From contig JANXSZ010000070.1 of NCBI GenBank assembly GCA_025356445.1, positions 1-54,159 on the forward strand: DNA of 54,159 bases, written 5' to 3'. The notes below the pieces were generated by a model that was given only the letters and a program-made list of their open reading frames with translations, did no database searches and was not told where the DNA came from. Origin of the DNA: Betaproteobacteria bacterium. GTDB taxonomy: Bacteria; Pseudomonadota; Gammaproteobacteria; Burkholderiales; Burkholderiaceae_C. The stretch's first letter is position 1. Every line of letters starts with the position of its first letter. Both the position numbers and the translations under genes were made by a program. This document shows, in pieces, positions 44,944 to 53,483 of the stretch.

Positions 44944-45861
44944 ATGACCGCTCGCTACCAAGGCGTATTCCCCGTCGCGCCCACCATCTTCCACCCCGAT
45001 GGCACGCTGGACCTGCCCGGCCAGAAGCGCTGCATCGACTTCATGGTGGATGCGGGCTCGCACGGCATCTGCATCCTGGCCAACTTTTCCGAGCAGTTTT
45101 TGCTGTCGGACGACGAGCGCGAGCTGCTGACCCGCACCGTGCTGGAGCACGTCAATGGCCGGGTGCCGGTGATCGTCACCACCACGCATTTCAGCACCGA
45201 TGTGTGCATAGCCCGCAGCCAGCGCGCCCAGGCCCAGGGCGCGGCCATGGTGATGGTGATGCCGCCCTACCACGGGGCTACTTTCCGGGTGCCCGAGGCG
45301 CAGATATTCGAGTTCTACGTCCGGCTGTCGGACGCGATCGACATCCCCATCATGGTCCAGGACGCGCCCGCCAGCGGCACCGTGCTGTCTGCCGCCTTCC
45401 TGGCGCGCATGGCACGCGAGATCGCGCACTTGAGCTACTTCAAGATCGAAACCGCAGGTGCCGCCAGCAAGCTGCGCGAGCTGATCCGCCTGGGCGGCGA
45501 TGCAGTAGAGGGCCCGTGGGACGGTGAAGAAGCCATCACCCTGCTGCCCGACCTGGATGCCGGGGCCACAGGTGCCATGACCGGCGGTGCCTACCCCGAC
45601 GGCATCCGCCAGATCATGGATGCCTACACCGCGGGTCGCCGTGAGGATGCCGTGGCTGCGTACACCCGCTGGCTGCCGCTGATCAACTACGAGAACCGCC
45701 AGGGCGGCATCCTGACGGCCAAAGTGCTGATGCAGGAAGGCGGCGTGATCGCCTGCGCCGCCCCGCGCCACCCGTTCCCTGACATGCACCCTGAAGTGCG
45801 CAAGGGCCTGCTGGAAACTGCGCGGCGGCTCGACCCGCTGGTGCTGCGCTGGAGCAAGTAA
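44944..45861 (+). CDS. DapA-family lyase/aldolase lacking the usual tyrosine
   Basis: TIM-barrel Schiff-base enzyme of 305 residues. The lysine is present in SYFKIE (about residue 167), but the usual Y-N-x-P motif is QDAP (about 139-142), so the catalytic tyrosine is replaced by glutamine. This differs from dihydrodipicolinate synthase and KDG aldolase and fits a subgroup found next to sugar-acid dehydratases. Likely action on a 2-keto-3-deoxy sugar acid. It starts five bases after the dehydratase stop and ends four bases before the lactonase. Confidence 0.85.
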   Translation: MTARYQGVFPVAPTIFHPDGTLDLPGQKRCIDFMVDAGSHGICILANFSEQFLLSDDERELLTRTVLEHVNGRVPVIVTTTHFSTDVCIARSQRAQAQGAAMVMVMPPYHGATFRVPEAQIFEFYVRLSDAIDIPIMVQDAPASGTVLSAAFLARMAREIAHLSYFKIETAGAASKLRELIRLGGDAVEGPWDGEEAITLLPDLDAGATGAMTGGAYPDGIRQIMDAYTAGRREDAVAAYTRWLPLINYENRQGGILTAKVLMQEGGVIACAAPRHPFPDMHPEVRKGLLETARRLDPLVLRWSK

Positions 45862-45865
45862 AACC

Positions 45866-46783
45866 ATGCTTGAAATCTTCGATCCCCGCCTTGCTCCCGT
45901 AGTGCATGGCGCGCAACTGGAGCGCCTGTGCACCGGTGCCATCTGGAGCGAAGGCCCGGTATGGCTGCAGGAAGACGAAGCGGTGCTGTGGAGCGACATC
46001 CCCAACAACCGCATGCTGCGCTGGTCTGCCGCCGACGGCATGACCGTGTGGCGCGAGAACGTGGAGTTCACCAACGGCCACACCCGCGACCGCAACGGCG
46101 ACCTGCTGCACTGCTCGCACGGCCTGCGCGCCATCGTACGCACCCCCCTGCGCCACGGCCGCATCCTGGCCGACACGCCCGATGCTGTGGTGGTGGACCG
46201 CTACCAGAGCAAGCGCCTGAATTCGCCCAACGACCTGGTCGTCAAGCGCGACGGCACTATCTGGTTCAGCGACCCGCCCTACGGCATCCTGAGCGACCGC
46301 GAAGGCCACCAGGCCGTGCCCGAGCAGGCAGGCAACCACGTGTTCTGCTTCGACCCCGCCACCGGCGTGCTCACTGCCGCCAGCGCCTGGGTGCAGGAGC
46401 CCAACGGCCTGGCGTTCTCGCCCAATGAGTCACTGCTGTATGTGAGCGACACCTCGGCGGCGCTGGCACCACCAGGCCAAGGCCACCACCACATCGCCGT
46501 GTTCGACGTAGCCGCCGACAACAGCTTGCATAACCCCCGTGTCTTCGCCGAGGTCAGCCCCGGCCTGTCGGACGGTTTTCGCATCGACACCCAGGGCTGG
46601 ATATACACCAGCAGCGCCGACAGCGTACAGGTCTACCACCCCGACGGCACACTGCTGGGCAAGATCGCGGTGCCAGAAAAAATCGGCAACCTCTGCTTTG
46701 GCGGCCCCCAAGGCAACCAGCTCTATATCGCGGCCAGCACCTCGCTGTACCGCATCACGCTCAATACGAAAGGAACGCCATGA
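45866..46783 (+). CDS. SMP-30/gluconolactonase-family sugar lactonase
   Basis: Six-bladed beta-propeller hydrolase of 305 residues, predicted to open a sugar lactone. Metal ligands are visible: EGPVW (Glu), LNSPNDLVVKRDGTIWFSDPPYG (Asn) and the late SDGFRIDTQGWIYTS (Asp). No signal peptide. It overlaps the next gene by four bases (ATGA). It fits upstream of the dehydratase in an oxidative non-phosphorylated sugar route: sugar to lactone to acid. Confidence 0.9.
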   Translation: MLEIFDPRLAPVVHGAQLERLCTGAIWSEGPVWLQEDEAVLWSDIPNNRMLRWSAADGMTVWRENVEFTNGHTRDRNGDLLHCSHGLRAIVRTPLRHGRILADTPDAVVVDRYQSKRLNSPNDLVVKRDGTIWFSDPPYGILSDREGHQAVPEQAGNHVFCFDPATGVLTAASAWVQEPNGLAFSPNESLLYVSDTSAALAPPGQGHHHIAVFDVAADNSLHNPRVFAEVSPGLSDGFRIDTQGWIYTSSADSVQVYHPDGTLLGKIAVPEKIGNLCFGGPQGNQLYIAASTSLYRITLNTKGTP

Positions 46784-47709
46784 GCCAGGAAATCCTGCTG
46801 CTGGTGGAAAAGTGCAGCCACTGTTTCAGCTACTACGATATTGAGAGCGGCTCACGCTTTCACAGCGTGCGCTTGCCCGAGTTTCCGCATGAATTTGTGG
46901 TGGATGCGGCGCAGCGCTATGCCTACATCGGCCACTACGGCGTGGAGACCTCGGGCCACCTGGGCGCGGGCGGCACCAGCATTTTCCAGATCGACATTGC
47001 CCAACGCAGCCTGGCGCGCACCATCGACATCGCCCCGTTTAACCGCCTGCACGGCATGCAGATGGACGACCAGGACCGGCTGTACGCGCTGAGCGAAGAC
47101 CGCGCCCAACTGGTGGTGCTGGACCACCCCGCCACCGATACCGCACCCCGCCGCGCCGTGCCCACCGGCGGCATCAAGTCGCACCTGTTCGCACTGACCC
47201 GCGACGGCCAGACCGCGTATGCGATGAACCTGCTGTCGCACACCGTGACCAAGATCAAACCGCACGACGCGACCTTCGCCCCCCAGGCCTGCGCGCCCGG
47301 CGAAAAGCCCGAGGGCTACGCGCTCAGCGCCGACGAAAAAACCCTGTTCGTTACCTGCCGCTGGAGCAACACCCTGGCCGCCATCGACACCGCCACCATG
47401 CAGGTGCTGCGCACGGCACCCAGCCGCGACGATGCCACCCGCCTGTACCTGTACCGCGATGGGCGCATCGTAGTGACCAACTACGGCGAGCGCTCGCTCA
47501 GCGTCGTAGACCCGGTGACGCTCAAAGAACTGGCCCACATTCCCATGGAAGCCCGCGCCATCGCACTCAGCTACCACCCCACCAAGCCGCTGGCCTTTGT
47601 GAGCCAGGACAACGACAAGCTGGGTTACTTCAACATGGAAACGCTGCAGTTCGACCGCTTCATCGCCACCCAGCATGAGCCGGATGTATCCCGGGTGGTG
47701 ATCCTGTGA
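46780..47709 (+). CDS. YncE-like beta-propeller protein of unknown role
   Basis: A 309-residue repeat protein with seven-bladed-propeller-like strands (for example YAYIGHYGVE, GRIVVTNYGERSLSVVDPVTL and PLAFVSQDNDKLGYFNMETL), similar to YVTN/cytochrome d1-type propellers. There is no signal peptide or haem motif. CSHCF near the N-terminus could bind metal, but this is speculative. It overlaps its neighbours on both sides by four bases, so it is made with the lactonase and the ABC ATPase. A sugar-sensing or second lactonase role is possible; neither is shown. Confidence 0.75.
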   Translation: MSQEILLLVEKCSHCFSYYDIESGSRFHSVRLPEFPHEFVVDAAQRYAYIGHYGVETSGHLGAGGTSIFQIDIAQRSLARTIDIAPFNRLHGMQMDDQDRLYALSEDRAQLVVLDHPATDTAPRRAVPTGGIKSHLFALTRDGQTAYAMNLLSHTVTKIKPHDATFAPQACAPGEKPEGYALSADEKTLFVTCRWSNTLAAIDTATMQVLRTAPSRDDATRLYLYRDGRIVVTNYGERSLSVVDPVTLKELAHIPMEARAIALSYHPTKPLAFVSQDNDKLGYFNMETLQFDRFIATQHEPDVSRVVIL

Positions 47710-49214
47710 GCGCGCCCGTCGTCAGCATCCAGAACCTGGGCAAACGCTTCGGCGGCACCCAGGCCGTGGACGGCGTGTCCATCGACCTGTTCCAGGGCGA
47801 AATCCTGGCGCTGCTGGGCGAAAACGGCGCGGGCAAGTCCACGCTGATCAAGATCCTGGCGGGCGTGTACGCGCAAGACACCGGCAGCATCCACCTGCAG
47901 GGCGAGCCCGAAGCCACCTGGCGTGCGCGGCCCAAAGACAAACAAGGCATCGCCTTTATCCACCAAGACCTGGGCCTGGTGGAATGGATGACTGTGGCCG
48001 AGAACGTGGCCCTGGGCATGGGCTTTCCCAAGCGCCACGGCTTCATCGACTGGAAACAGGCCAACGTCAACGCCGCCCGGGTGCTGGGCCATGTGGGCTG
48101 CGATATCGACCCGCGCCGCCGCGTCTTCACCCTGACCCGCGCCGAAAAGTCCCTGCTGGCCATTGGCCGTGCGCTGGACACGCAGGCCAAGGTGCTGGTG
48201 CTGGACGAGCCCACAGCCAGCCTGCCCATGGCCGACGTGCAGCGCATGTTCACCCTGCTGCGCCAGCTCAAAAGCCAGGGCGTGGCGATGATTTACGTGT
48301 CGCACCGGCTCGACGAGATCATGGACATCTCGGACCGCGCCGCGGTGATGCGCGACGGCAAGCTGGTGGGCACCCGCACCACCGCCGAGACCACCGACAC
48401 CGCGCTGGTCGAGCTGATCGTGGGCCGCAAGTTTGCGGGCAGCCTGGCCAAGGCCGATGCCCGCAGCCAGGAGGTGGTGCTGTCGCTGGAGCAGGTGTAT
48501 TCGGCCAACGCAGGCCCGGTCTCGTTCAGCGCCCGCAAGGGCGAGGTGCTGGGGCTGATCGGCCTGCGCGGTGCGGGCCACGAGGCCATCAGCCGCGCGC
48601 TGTTTGGTCTGGCAGAGGTGTCGCAAGGCCGCATGCAACTGGGTGGCAAAACCATCGCCCCGCGCAACCCGGCGCACGCCATTGCCCTGGGCGTGGGCCT
48701 GGTGGCAGCAGACCGGCTAGACGAAAACCTGGGCCCCAATATGAGTGTGCAGGAAAACCTGTTCCCTAACCCCGCCCTGGTGCTGGGCGCGCTGCTGACC
48801 CGCCTGCGCGGCAAGGTCGAAGAAATGCAGGCCCGCACGCTGATCCAGCAATTTGACGTAAACCCGCCCGCGCCGCAGGCCGACGTGCAAAACCTCAGCG
48901 GCGGCAACCAGCAAAAGGTGGTGCTGGCGCGCTGGATTAATTTGCAACTACCTCTACTGATTCTGGAAGAACCCACCGCCGGGGTGGACGTGGGGGCCAA
49001 GCGGCAAATCTACGAAATCTTGCGCGCCCAGGCCAATGCCGGTGTGTGCGTGCTGGTGGTGTCTACCGACTTCGAGGAGGTCGCCAACGTCTGCACCCGC
49101 GCCCTGGTCTTCCGCGACGGCCAGGTGGCCACCGAACTCACAGGCGACGCACTCAGCGTGGCCGGGCTGCTGGTGGCGGCGTCCGGCCAGCAAAACGCCG
49201 AACACAGCACTTAA
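47706..49214 (+). CDS. Sugar ABC transporter ATP-binding protein (RbsA/MglA type)
   Basis: Double-ATPase subunit of a CUT2-type importer, 502 residues. The first half has Walker A LLGENGAGKSTLIKIL and Walker B VLVLDEPTASLP; its signature motif is degenerate (FTLTRAEKSLLA), as in RbsA. The second half has a degenerate Walker A (IGLRGAGHEAIS) and a good signature NLSGGNQQKVVLARW with LLILEEPTAGVDVGAK. The start is a GTG overlapping the previous stop. Confidence 0.94.
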   Translation: MSAPVVSIQNLGKRFGGTQAVDGVSIDLFQGEILALLGENGAGKSTLIKILAGVYAQDTGSIHLQGEPEATWRARPKDKQGIAFIHQDLGLVEWMTVAENVALGMGFPKRHGFIDWKQANVNAARVLGHVGCDIDPRRRVFTLTRAEKSLLAIGRALDTQAKVLVLDEPTASLPMADVQRMFTLLRQLKSQGVAMIYVSHRLDEIMDISDRAAVMRDGKLVGTRTTAETTDTALVELIVGRKFAGSLAKADARSQEVVLSLEQVYSANAGPVSFSARKGEVLGLIGLRGAGHEAISRALFGLAEVSQGRMQLGGKTIAPRNPAHAIALGVGLVAADRLDENLGPNMSVQENLFPNPALVLGALLTRLRGKVEEMQARTLIQQFDVNPPAPQADVQNLSGGNQQKVVLARWINLQLPLLILEEPTAGVDVGAKRQIYEILRAQANAGVCVLVVSTDFEEVANVCTRALVFRDGQVATELTGDALSVAGLLVAASGQQNAEHST

Positions 49215-49237
49215 AAAATCTTACGGAGACACACACC

Positions 49238-50347
49238 ATGAGCAATTCCATCAAAGCCACGGCACTGGAGCCGGACCCTTCCTTTGACGGCCAACACAAG
49301 GGCCTGCTGGCGGGTATCACCCAACTCATCCCCGTCTACGGCCTGCCCGCGCTGACGTTGGGGCTGATTCTGCTGTTTTCGGTGCTACTGCCCGACAGCT
49401 TTCCGACCCTGTTTAACCTGCGCTCCATCTTGAGCGACAAGTCGGTGATCGCCATCCTGGCACTGGCCGCCACCATTCCGATGATGACCGGCAAGATCGA
49501 CCTGACCGTGGGCTACGGCATCGTGCTATGGCACATCCTGGCCATCAGCCTGCAGACCAAGTTCGGCCTGCCCTGGCCTGCGGCGGTGCTGGTGGTGCTG
49601 CTGTGCGGTGCGCTGTTTGGCCTGCTCAACGGCATTCTGGTGGAGCAGGCGCAGATCGACTCCTTCATCGCCACCCTGGGCACAGGCACCGTGCTGTATG
49701 CGGTGGCGCTGTGGCACAGCGGCGGCCGCCAGGTCATCGGCGAACTGCCCGAGGGCTTTTTGAACATCGCGGGCTCCGACTTTCTGGGTCTGCCCATCAC
49801 CGCCTTCTATGTACTGCTGATTGCGGTGGTGCTGTGGTTGGTGAGCGAGCACACGCCCATTGGCCGCGCGCTGTATGTCATCGGCTCCAACCCCAAGGCC
49901 GCCGTACTCAACGGCATTGCGCTGGAGAAGTGCGTGATGGGCGCGTTCGTCGCCTCGGGCACCCTGTCGGCCTTTGCCGGGGTGGTGCTGGCATCGCGCC
50001 TGCAGATCGGCCAGGCCGGGGTGGGGCTGGAGTTTCTGCTGCCCGCCCTGGTAGGGGCCTTTTTGGGCTCCACCACCATCCGGCCCGGGCGCGTCAACGT
50101 CTGGGGCAGCCTGGTGGGCGTAGCCATTTTGGCGGTCGGCATCTCGGGCATCCAACAGTTTGGCGGGGCCTTCTTCGTCGAGCCGCTATTCAACGGGCTC
50201 ACGCTGCTGGTCTCCATCGGTATCGCAGGCTACGCGCAGCGCAAGCGTGGCCAATCCATCAAACGCCGTATTGCCGAGCTGCATATGGCGGTTGCCCCGG
50301 CCACACCGTCGCCAGACGGTGAGCCTCTCAAAGTCAGTTCACATTAA
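49238..50347 (+). CDS. Sugar ABC transporter permease (RbsC type)
   Basis: Inner-membrane permease of 369 residues with about ten helices and the BPD_transp_2 segments FNLRSILSDKSVIAILALAATIPMMTGKIDLTVG and NAALNGI-like AAVLNGIALEKCVMGAFVASGTLSAFAGVVLASRL. GGAG lies ten bases before the ATG at 49238. It sits between its ATPase and the binding protein. Longer readings start inside the ATPase gene and are not supported. Confidence 0.94.
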   Translation: MSNSIKATALEPDPSFDGQHKGLLAGITQLIPVYGLPALTLGLILLFSVLLPDSFPTLFNLRSILSDKSVIAILALAATIPMMTGKIDLTVGYGIVLWHILAISLQTKFGLPWPAAVLVVLLCGALFGLLNGILVEQAQIDSFIATLGTGTVLYAVALWHSGGRQVIGELPEGFLNIAGSDFLGLPITAFYVLLIAVVLWLVSEHTPIGRALYVIGSNPKAAVLNGIALEKCVMGAFVASGTLSAFAGVVLASRLQIGQAGVGLEFLLPALVGAFLGSTTIRPGRVNVWGSLVGVAILAVGISGIQQFGGAFFVEPLFNGLTLLVSIGIAGYAQRKRGQSIKRRIAELHMAVAPATPSPDGEPLKVSSH

Positions 50348-50365
50348 AACCACCAGGAGACAAAC

Positions 50366-51475
50366 ATGACCAGATTTCCCTTCCCCCTGCGCGCCATTGT
50401 TCTGGCCGCTGCCACCCTCGGCCTAGCAGGCCACGCCCTGGCCGACGACTTTCTGGACGCAGCCAAGGCGCGCGTCATCACGGCCACCGCCCCCGCCGAC
50501 AAATGGGACGGCCCCACCACCGGCCCCAAAGCCGCGGCAGGCAAAACCATCGTCTACGTGGCGGGCGATCTGAAGAACGGCGGCCACCTGGGCACCTCGC
50601 AAGGGGTGGAAGAAGCCGGCAAAGTGATTGGCTGGACGGTGCGCGTCATCGACGGCCAGGGCTCGGTCAGTGGCCGAACGGCCGCGCTGAACCAGGCGCT
50701 GGCACTCAAGCCCGCCGGCATCGTGGTCGGCGGTTTTGACACCTCCGAGCAAAAGGTAGCTTTTGAAGCTGCCGCCAAGGCCGGTATTCCCCTGGTGGGC
50801 TGGCATTCGGGCGAGCAACCCGGCCCCAACCCCGGCGCAGGCCTGTTTGCCAACGTGACCACGCTGCCCGCCGACGTGTCGGAAACCGCCGCCTCCTGGG
50901 TGGTGGCCGACTCCAACGGCAAGGCCGGTGTGGTGATTTTCACGGACTCGCAGTACGCCATCGCGCTGTTCAAGGCCCGCGCGATGGAGGCAGTGATCAA
51001 GAAATGCGGCGGCTGCACGGTGCTGAGCTTTGAAGACAGCCCCATCTCGGAAAGCTCCACCCGCATGCCCCAGCTGACCACCTCGCTGCTGCAGCGCTTT
51101 GGCGACAAGTGGACGCACTCGCTGGCCATCAACGACCTGTACTTCGACTTCATGGGCCCAACCCTGCAAGCCGGTGGCAAGAAGGGAGACGGCGCGCCCA
51201 AGGCCGTATCGGCAGGCGACGGCTCCGAGGCCGCCTACCAGCGCATTCGCACCAAGCGCTACCAGGCCGGTACCGTGCCCGAGCCGCTGAACATGCAGGG
51301 CTGGCAGCTGGTGGACGAGCTGAACCGCGCCATGGCCAAGGCCCCGTGGTCAGGCTATTCGCCCAAGGTACATCTGGTCACGCCCGAGAATGTGGGCAAG
51401 GACGGCGGACCGAAAAACATCTTCGACCCCGACAACGGCTACCGCGCCCAGTACAAGGCCATTTGGGGTAAGTAA
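50366..51475 (+). CDS. Sugar ABC transporter periplasmic binding protein
   Basis: Type 1 periplasmic binding protein (ribose/galactose-like fold), 369 residues. The signal peptide ends near GHALADD; then KTIVYVAGDLKNGGHLGTSQGVEEAGKVIGW, ALALKPAGIVVGGFD and the paired cysteines in KKCGGCTVLSF. It completes the ABC importer. Substrate binding cannot be read from sequence; context suggests a sugar or lactone whose acid is handled by the preceding enzymes. AGGAGACAAAC precedes the ATG. Confidence 0.93.
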   Translation: MTRFPFPLRAIVLAAATLGLAGHALADDFLDAAKARVITATAPADKWDGPTTGPKAAAGKTIVYVAGDLKNGGHLGTSQGVEEAGKVIGWTVRVIDGQGSVSGRTAALNQALALKPAGIVVGGFDTSEQKVAFEAAAKAGIPLVGWHSGEQPGPNPGAGLFANVTTLPADVSETAASWVVADSNGKAGVVIFTDSQYAIALFKARAMEAVIKKCGGCTVLSFEDSPISESSTRMPQLTTSLLQRFGDKWTHSLAINDLYFDFMGPTLQAGGKKGDGAPKAVSAGDGSEAAYQRIRTKRYQAGTVPEPLNMQGWQLVDELNRAMAKAPWSGYSPKVHLVTPENVGKDGGPKNIFDPDNGYRAQYKAIWGK

Positions 51476-51484
51476 AACCAAAAC

Positions 51485-51540
51485 GCTATCAAAAAATGAG
51501 CTACTAGCGTAGATGCAATCTACGCTAGAGGCCTATTTTT
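51485..51540. repeat. Extragenic repeat with strong hairpin, likely terminator
   Basis: The core GCTATCAAAAAATGAGC is followed by a perfect 11-bp hairpin, CTAGCGTAGAT/ATCTACGCTAG (51504-51528, GCA loop), then AGAGGCC and a T-run. It is the extragenic form of the dispersed repeat, also shaped like a rho-independent terminator for the ABC operon. The 100 bases beyond it to fadD hold no other signal I can name. Confidence 0.7.
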
Positions 51541-51641
51541 TATAAACTTTCGCTTGTCTCCCAAGCGACCAAAGCTAGGGGCTTGCCCGGTAACGCTCCC
51601 CACGCCACGTCCACCAGAATCGCCGCTACAAGGAGTACTGC

Positions 51642-53324
51642 ATGGACAAGGTCTGGTTGAAGAGTTACCCCGCCGACGTGGCGCACGAAATTGATGTCAC
51701 ACCCTACGGTTCGCTAACCCAACTGCTGGACGAGTCGTTTAAAAAGCACGCCGACCACCCTTTCTCGGTGTGCATGGAGCGCTGGATGTCCTACCGCGAG
51801 CTGGACCAGCTGTCCGCTGCGTTGGGCGCATGGCTGCAGGCCCAGGGGCTGAAACCCGGTGCGCGGGTGGCCATCATGCTGCCGAATATTCCGCAATTTG
51901 CGGTCACCATGGCCGCCGTGCTGCGCGCCGGTTACACCTGCGTCAACGTCAACCCGCTATACACCCCGCGCGAGCTGGAGCACCAGCTCAAGGACTCGGG
52001 GGCCACCGCCATCGTGATCCTGGAGAACTTTGCCCGCACGCTGCAAGAGGTGGTGGGCCGCACCCAGGTCCAGCACGTGGTCATGGCCCACATGGGCGAC
52101 CTGCTGGGCGCGGTGTATGGCCGCGTGGTCAATTTCATGGTGCGCCGGGTCAAGAAAATGGTGCCCGCCTACCAGCTGCCGCGCGACGGTAGCTTGCGCG
52201 TCACGGCCTTCAACCAGGCGCTGGCTGATGGCCGGGGCCGCGCGCTGCAGCCACACCAGTCCACGATGGATTCCATCGCCTTTTTGCAGTACACCGGCGG
52301 CACCACCGGTGTGTCCAAGGGCGCGGTATTGACCCACCGCAACATCGTGGCCGCCGCGCTGCAGACCGAGGTCTGGTTCACCCCGGCGCTGGCCCGCGTG
52401 GGCCAAGCCACCAACGTCAACATGGTGGCCGCCCTGCCGCTGCACCACATCTACGCCCTGACCACCTGCCTGATGTGCGTGCGCCTGGGGGCCCACATCA
52501 CCCTGGTGCCCAACCCCCGTGACTTCGCTACCTTCATCGCCACGCTGAAAAAGCGGCCCTTCCACATCCTGCCCGCCGTCAACACTCTGTTCAACGCCTT
52601 GCTGCTGCAGCCCACGTTCAAGACCATCGACTTCTCCCACCTGTGCGTCACCCAGGCGGGCGGCATGGCGGCCTCCGAGGGCACGGCCCAGCGCTGGCTG
52701 GAAGTTACCGGTAGCCCCATGGTGGAAGGCTGGGGCATGAGCGAAACCTGCGCCGTGGGCACCAACAACCCGGTGCTGAGCAAAAGCTTCACCGGCACCA
52801 TCGGCCTGCCCCTGCCCAGCATCGACATCACCATCAAGGACGACGACGGCAACACCCTGCCGCTGGGCGCGGCGGGCGAAATCTGCATCAAGGGCCCCAA
52901 CGTCACCCCCGGCTACTACCACCAGCCCGAGGAAAACGCCCGCGCCTTCACCGCCGACGGCTACCTGCGCACCGGCGACATCGGCATGATGGACGAGCGC
53001 GGCTACACCCGCATCGTGGACCGCAAGAAGGATATGATTTTGGTCAGTGGCTTCAACGTGTTCCCCAACGAGCTAGAAAACGTCATCTCGCTGTGCCCCG
53101 GCGTGGTGGAGTGCGCGGCCGTCGGCGTGCCCGACGAAAAACAGGGCGAGTCCATCAAGGTGTTCATCGTCAAGAGCGACCCGGCCCTGACCGAAGCCGA
53201 CGTGCTGGCGTTCTGCAAGAAGAACCTCACCGGCTACAAGATGCCCAAGAGCATCGAGTTCCGCAAGGACCTGCCGAAGTCCAACGTGGGCAAGATTTTG
53301 CGGCGAGAACTGCGGGGGCAGTAA
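51642..53324 (+). CDS. fadD: Long-chain acyl-CoA synthetase
   Basis: AMP-forming ligase that activates fatty acids with CoA for beta-oxidation, 560 residues, the usual FadD size. The AMP-binding motif is LQYTGGTTGVSKGAVLTHRN, the second core motif YLRTGDIGMMDERGY and the hinge VDRKKDMILVSGFNVFPNELE; the catalytic lysine lies in KSNVGKILRRELR. AAGGAG precedes the ATG. It is a separate unit from the ABC operon and the last well-defined gene in the window. Confidence 0.95.
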   Translation: MDKVWLKSYPADVAHEIDVTPYGSLTQLLDESFKKHADHPFSVCMERWMSYRELDQLSAALGAWLQAQGLKPGARVAIMLPNIPQFAVTMAAVLRAGYTCVNVNPLYTPRELEHQLKDSGATAIVILENFARTLQEVVGRTQVQHVVMAHMGDLLGAVYGRVVNFMVRRVKKMVPAYQLPRDGSLRVTAFNQALADGRGRALQPHQSTMDSIAFLQYTGGTTGVSKGAVLTHRNIVAAALQTEVWFTPALARVGQATNVNMVAALPLHHIYALTTCLMCVRLGAHITLVPNPRDFATFIATLKKRPFHILPAVNTLFNALLLQPTFKTIDFSHLCVTQAGGMAASEGTAQRWLEVTGSPMVEGWGMSETCAVGTNNPVLSKSFTGTIGLPLPSIDITIKDDDGNTLPLGAAGEICIKGPNVTPGYYHQPEENARAFTADGYLRTGDIGMMDERGYTRIVDRKKDMILVSGFNVFPNELENVISLCPGVVECAAVGVPDEKQGESIKVFIVKSDPALTEADVLAFCKKNLTGYKMPKSIEFRKDLPKSNVGKILRRELRGQ

Positions 53325-53483
53325 AAAGCCTCAGCTTACACACTACCCCAAAGCTTTCCCACGCCAGCCGATTCGTGCAAAGCGTCAAAGGCAAAAGCGG
53401 GAAAATTGCTAAGCATCTACACACAGCCAGACTCAGCAGAGTCATTCGCTCTTGAAGCGCGTAGTTTGTGGTGCCGCACCTAA

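Noticed and set aside
41659-44944. Two long minus-strand frames (41659-43005 and 43667-44944)
   Set aside because: They oppose the Bug protein, PdxA2 and dehydratase genes, all with clear motifs on the plus strand. The reverse products have no motif.
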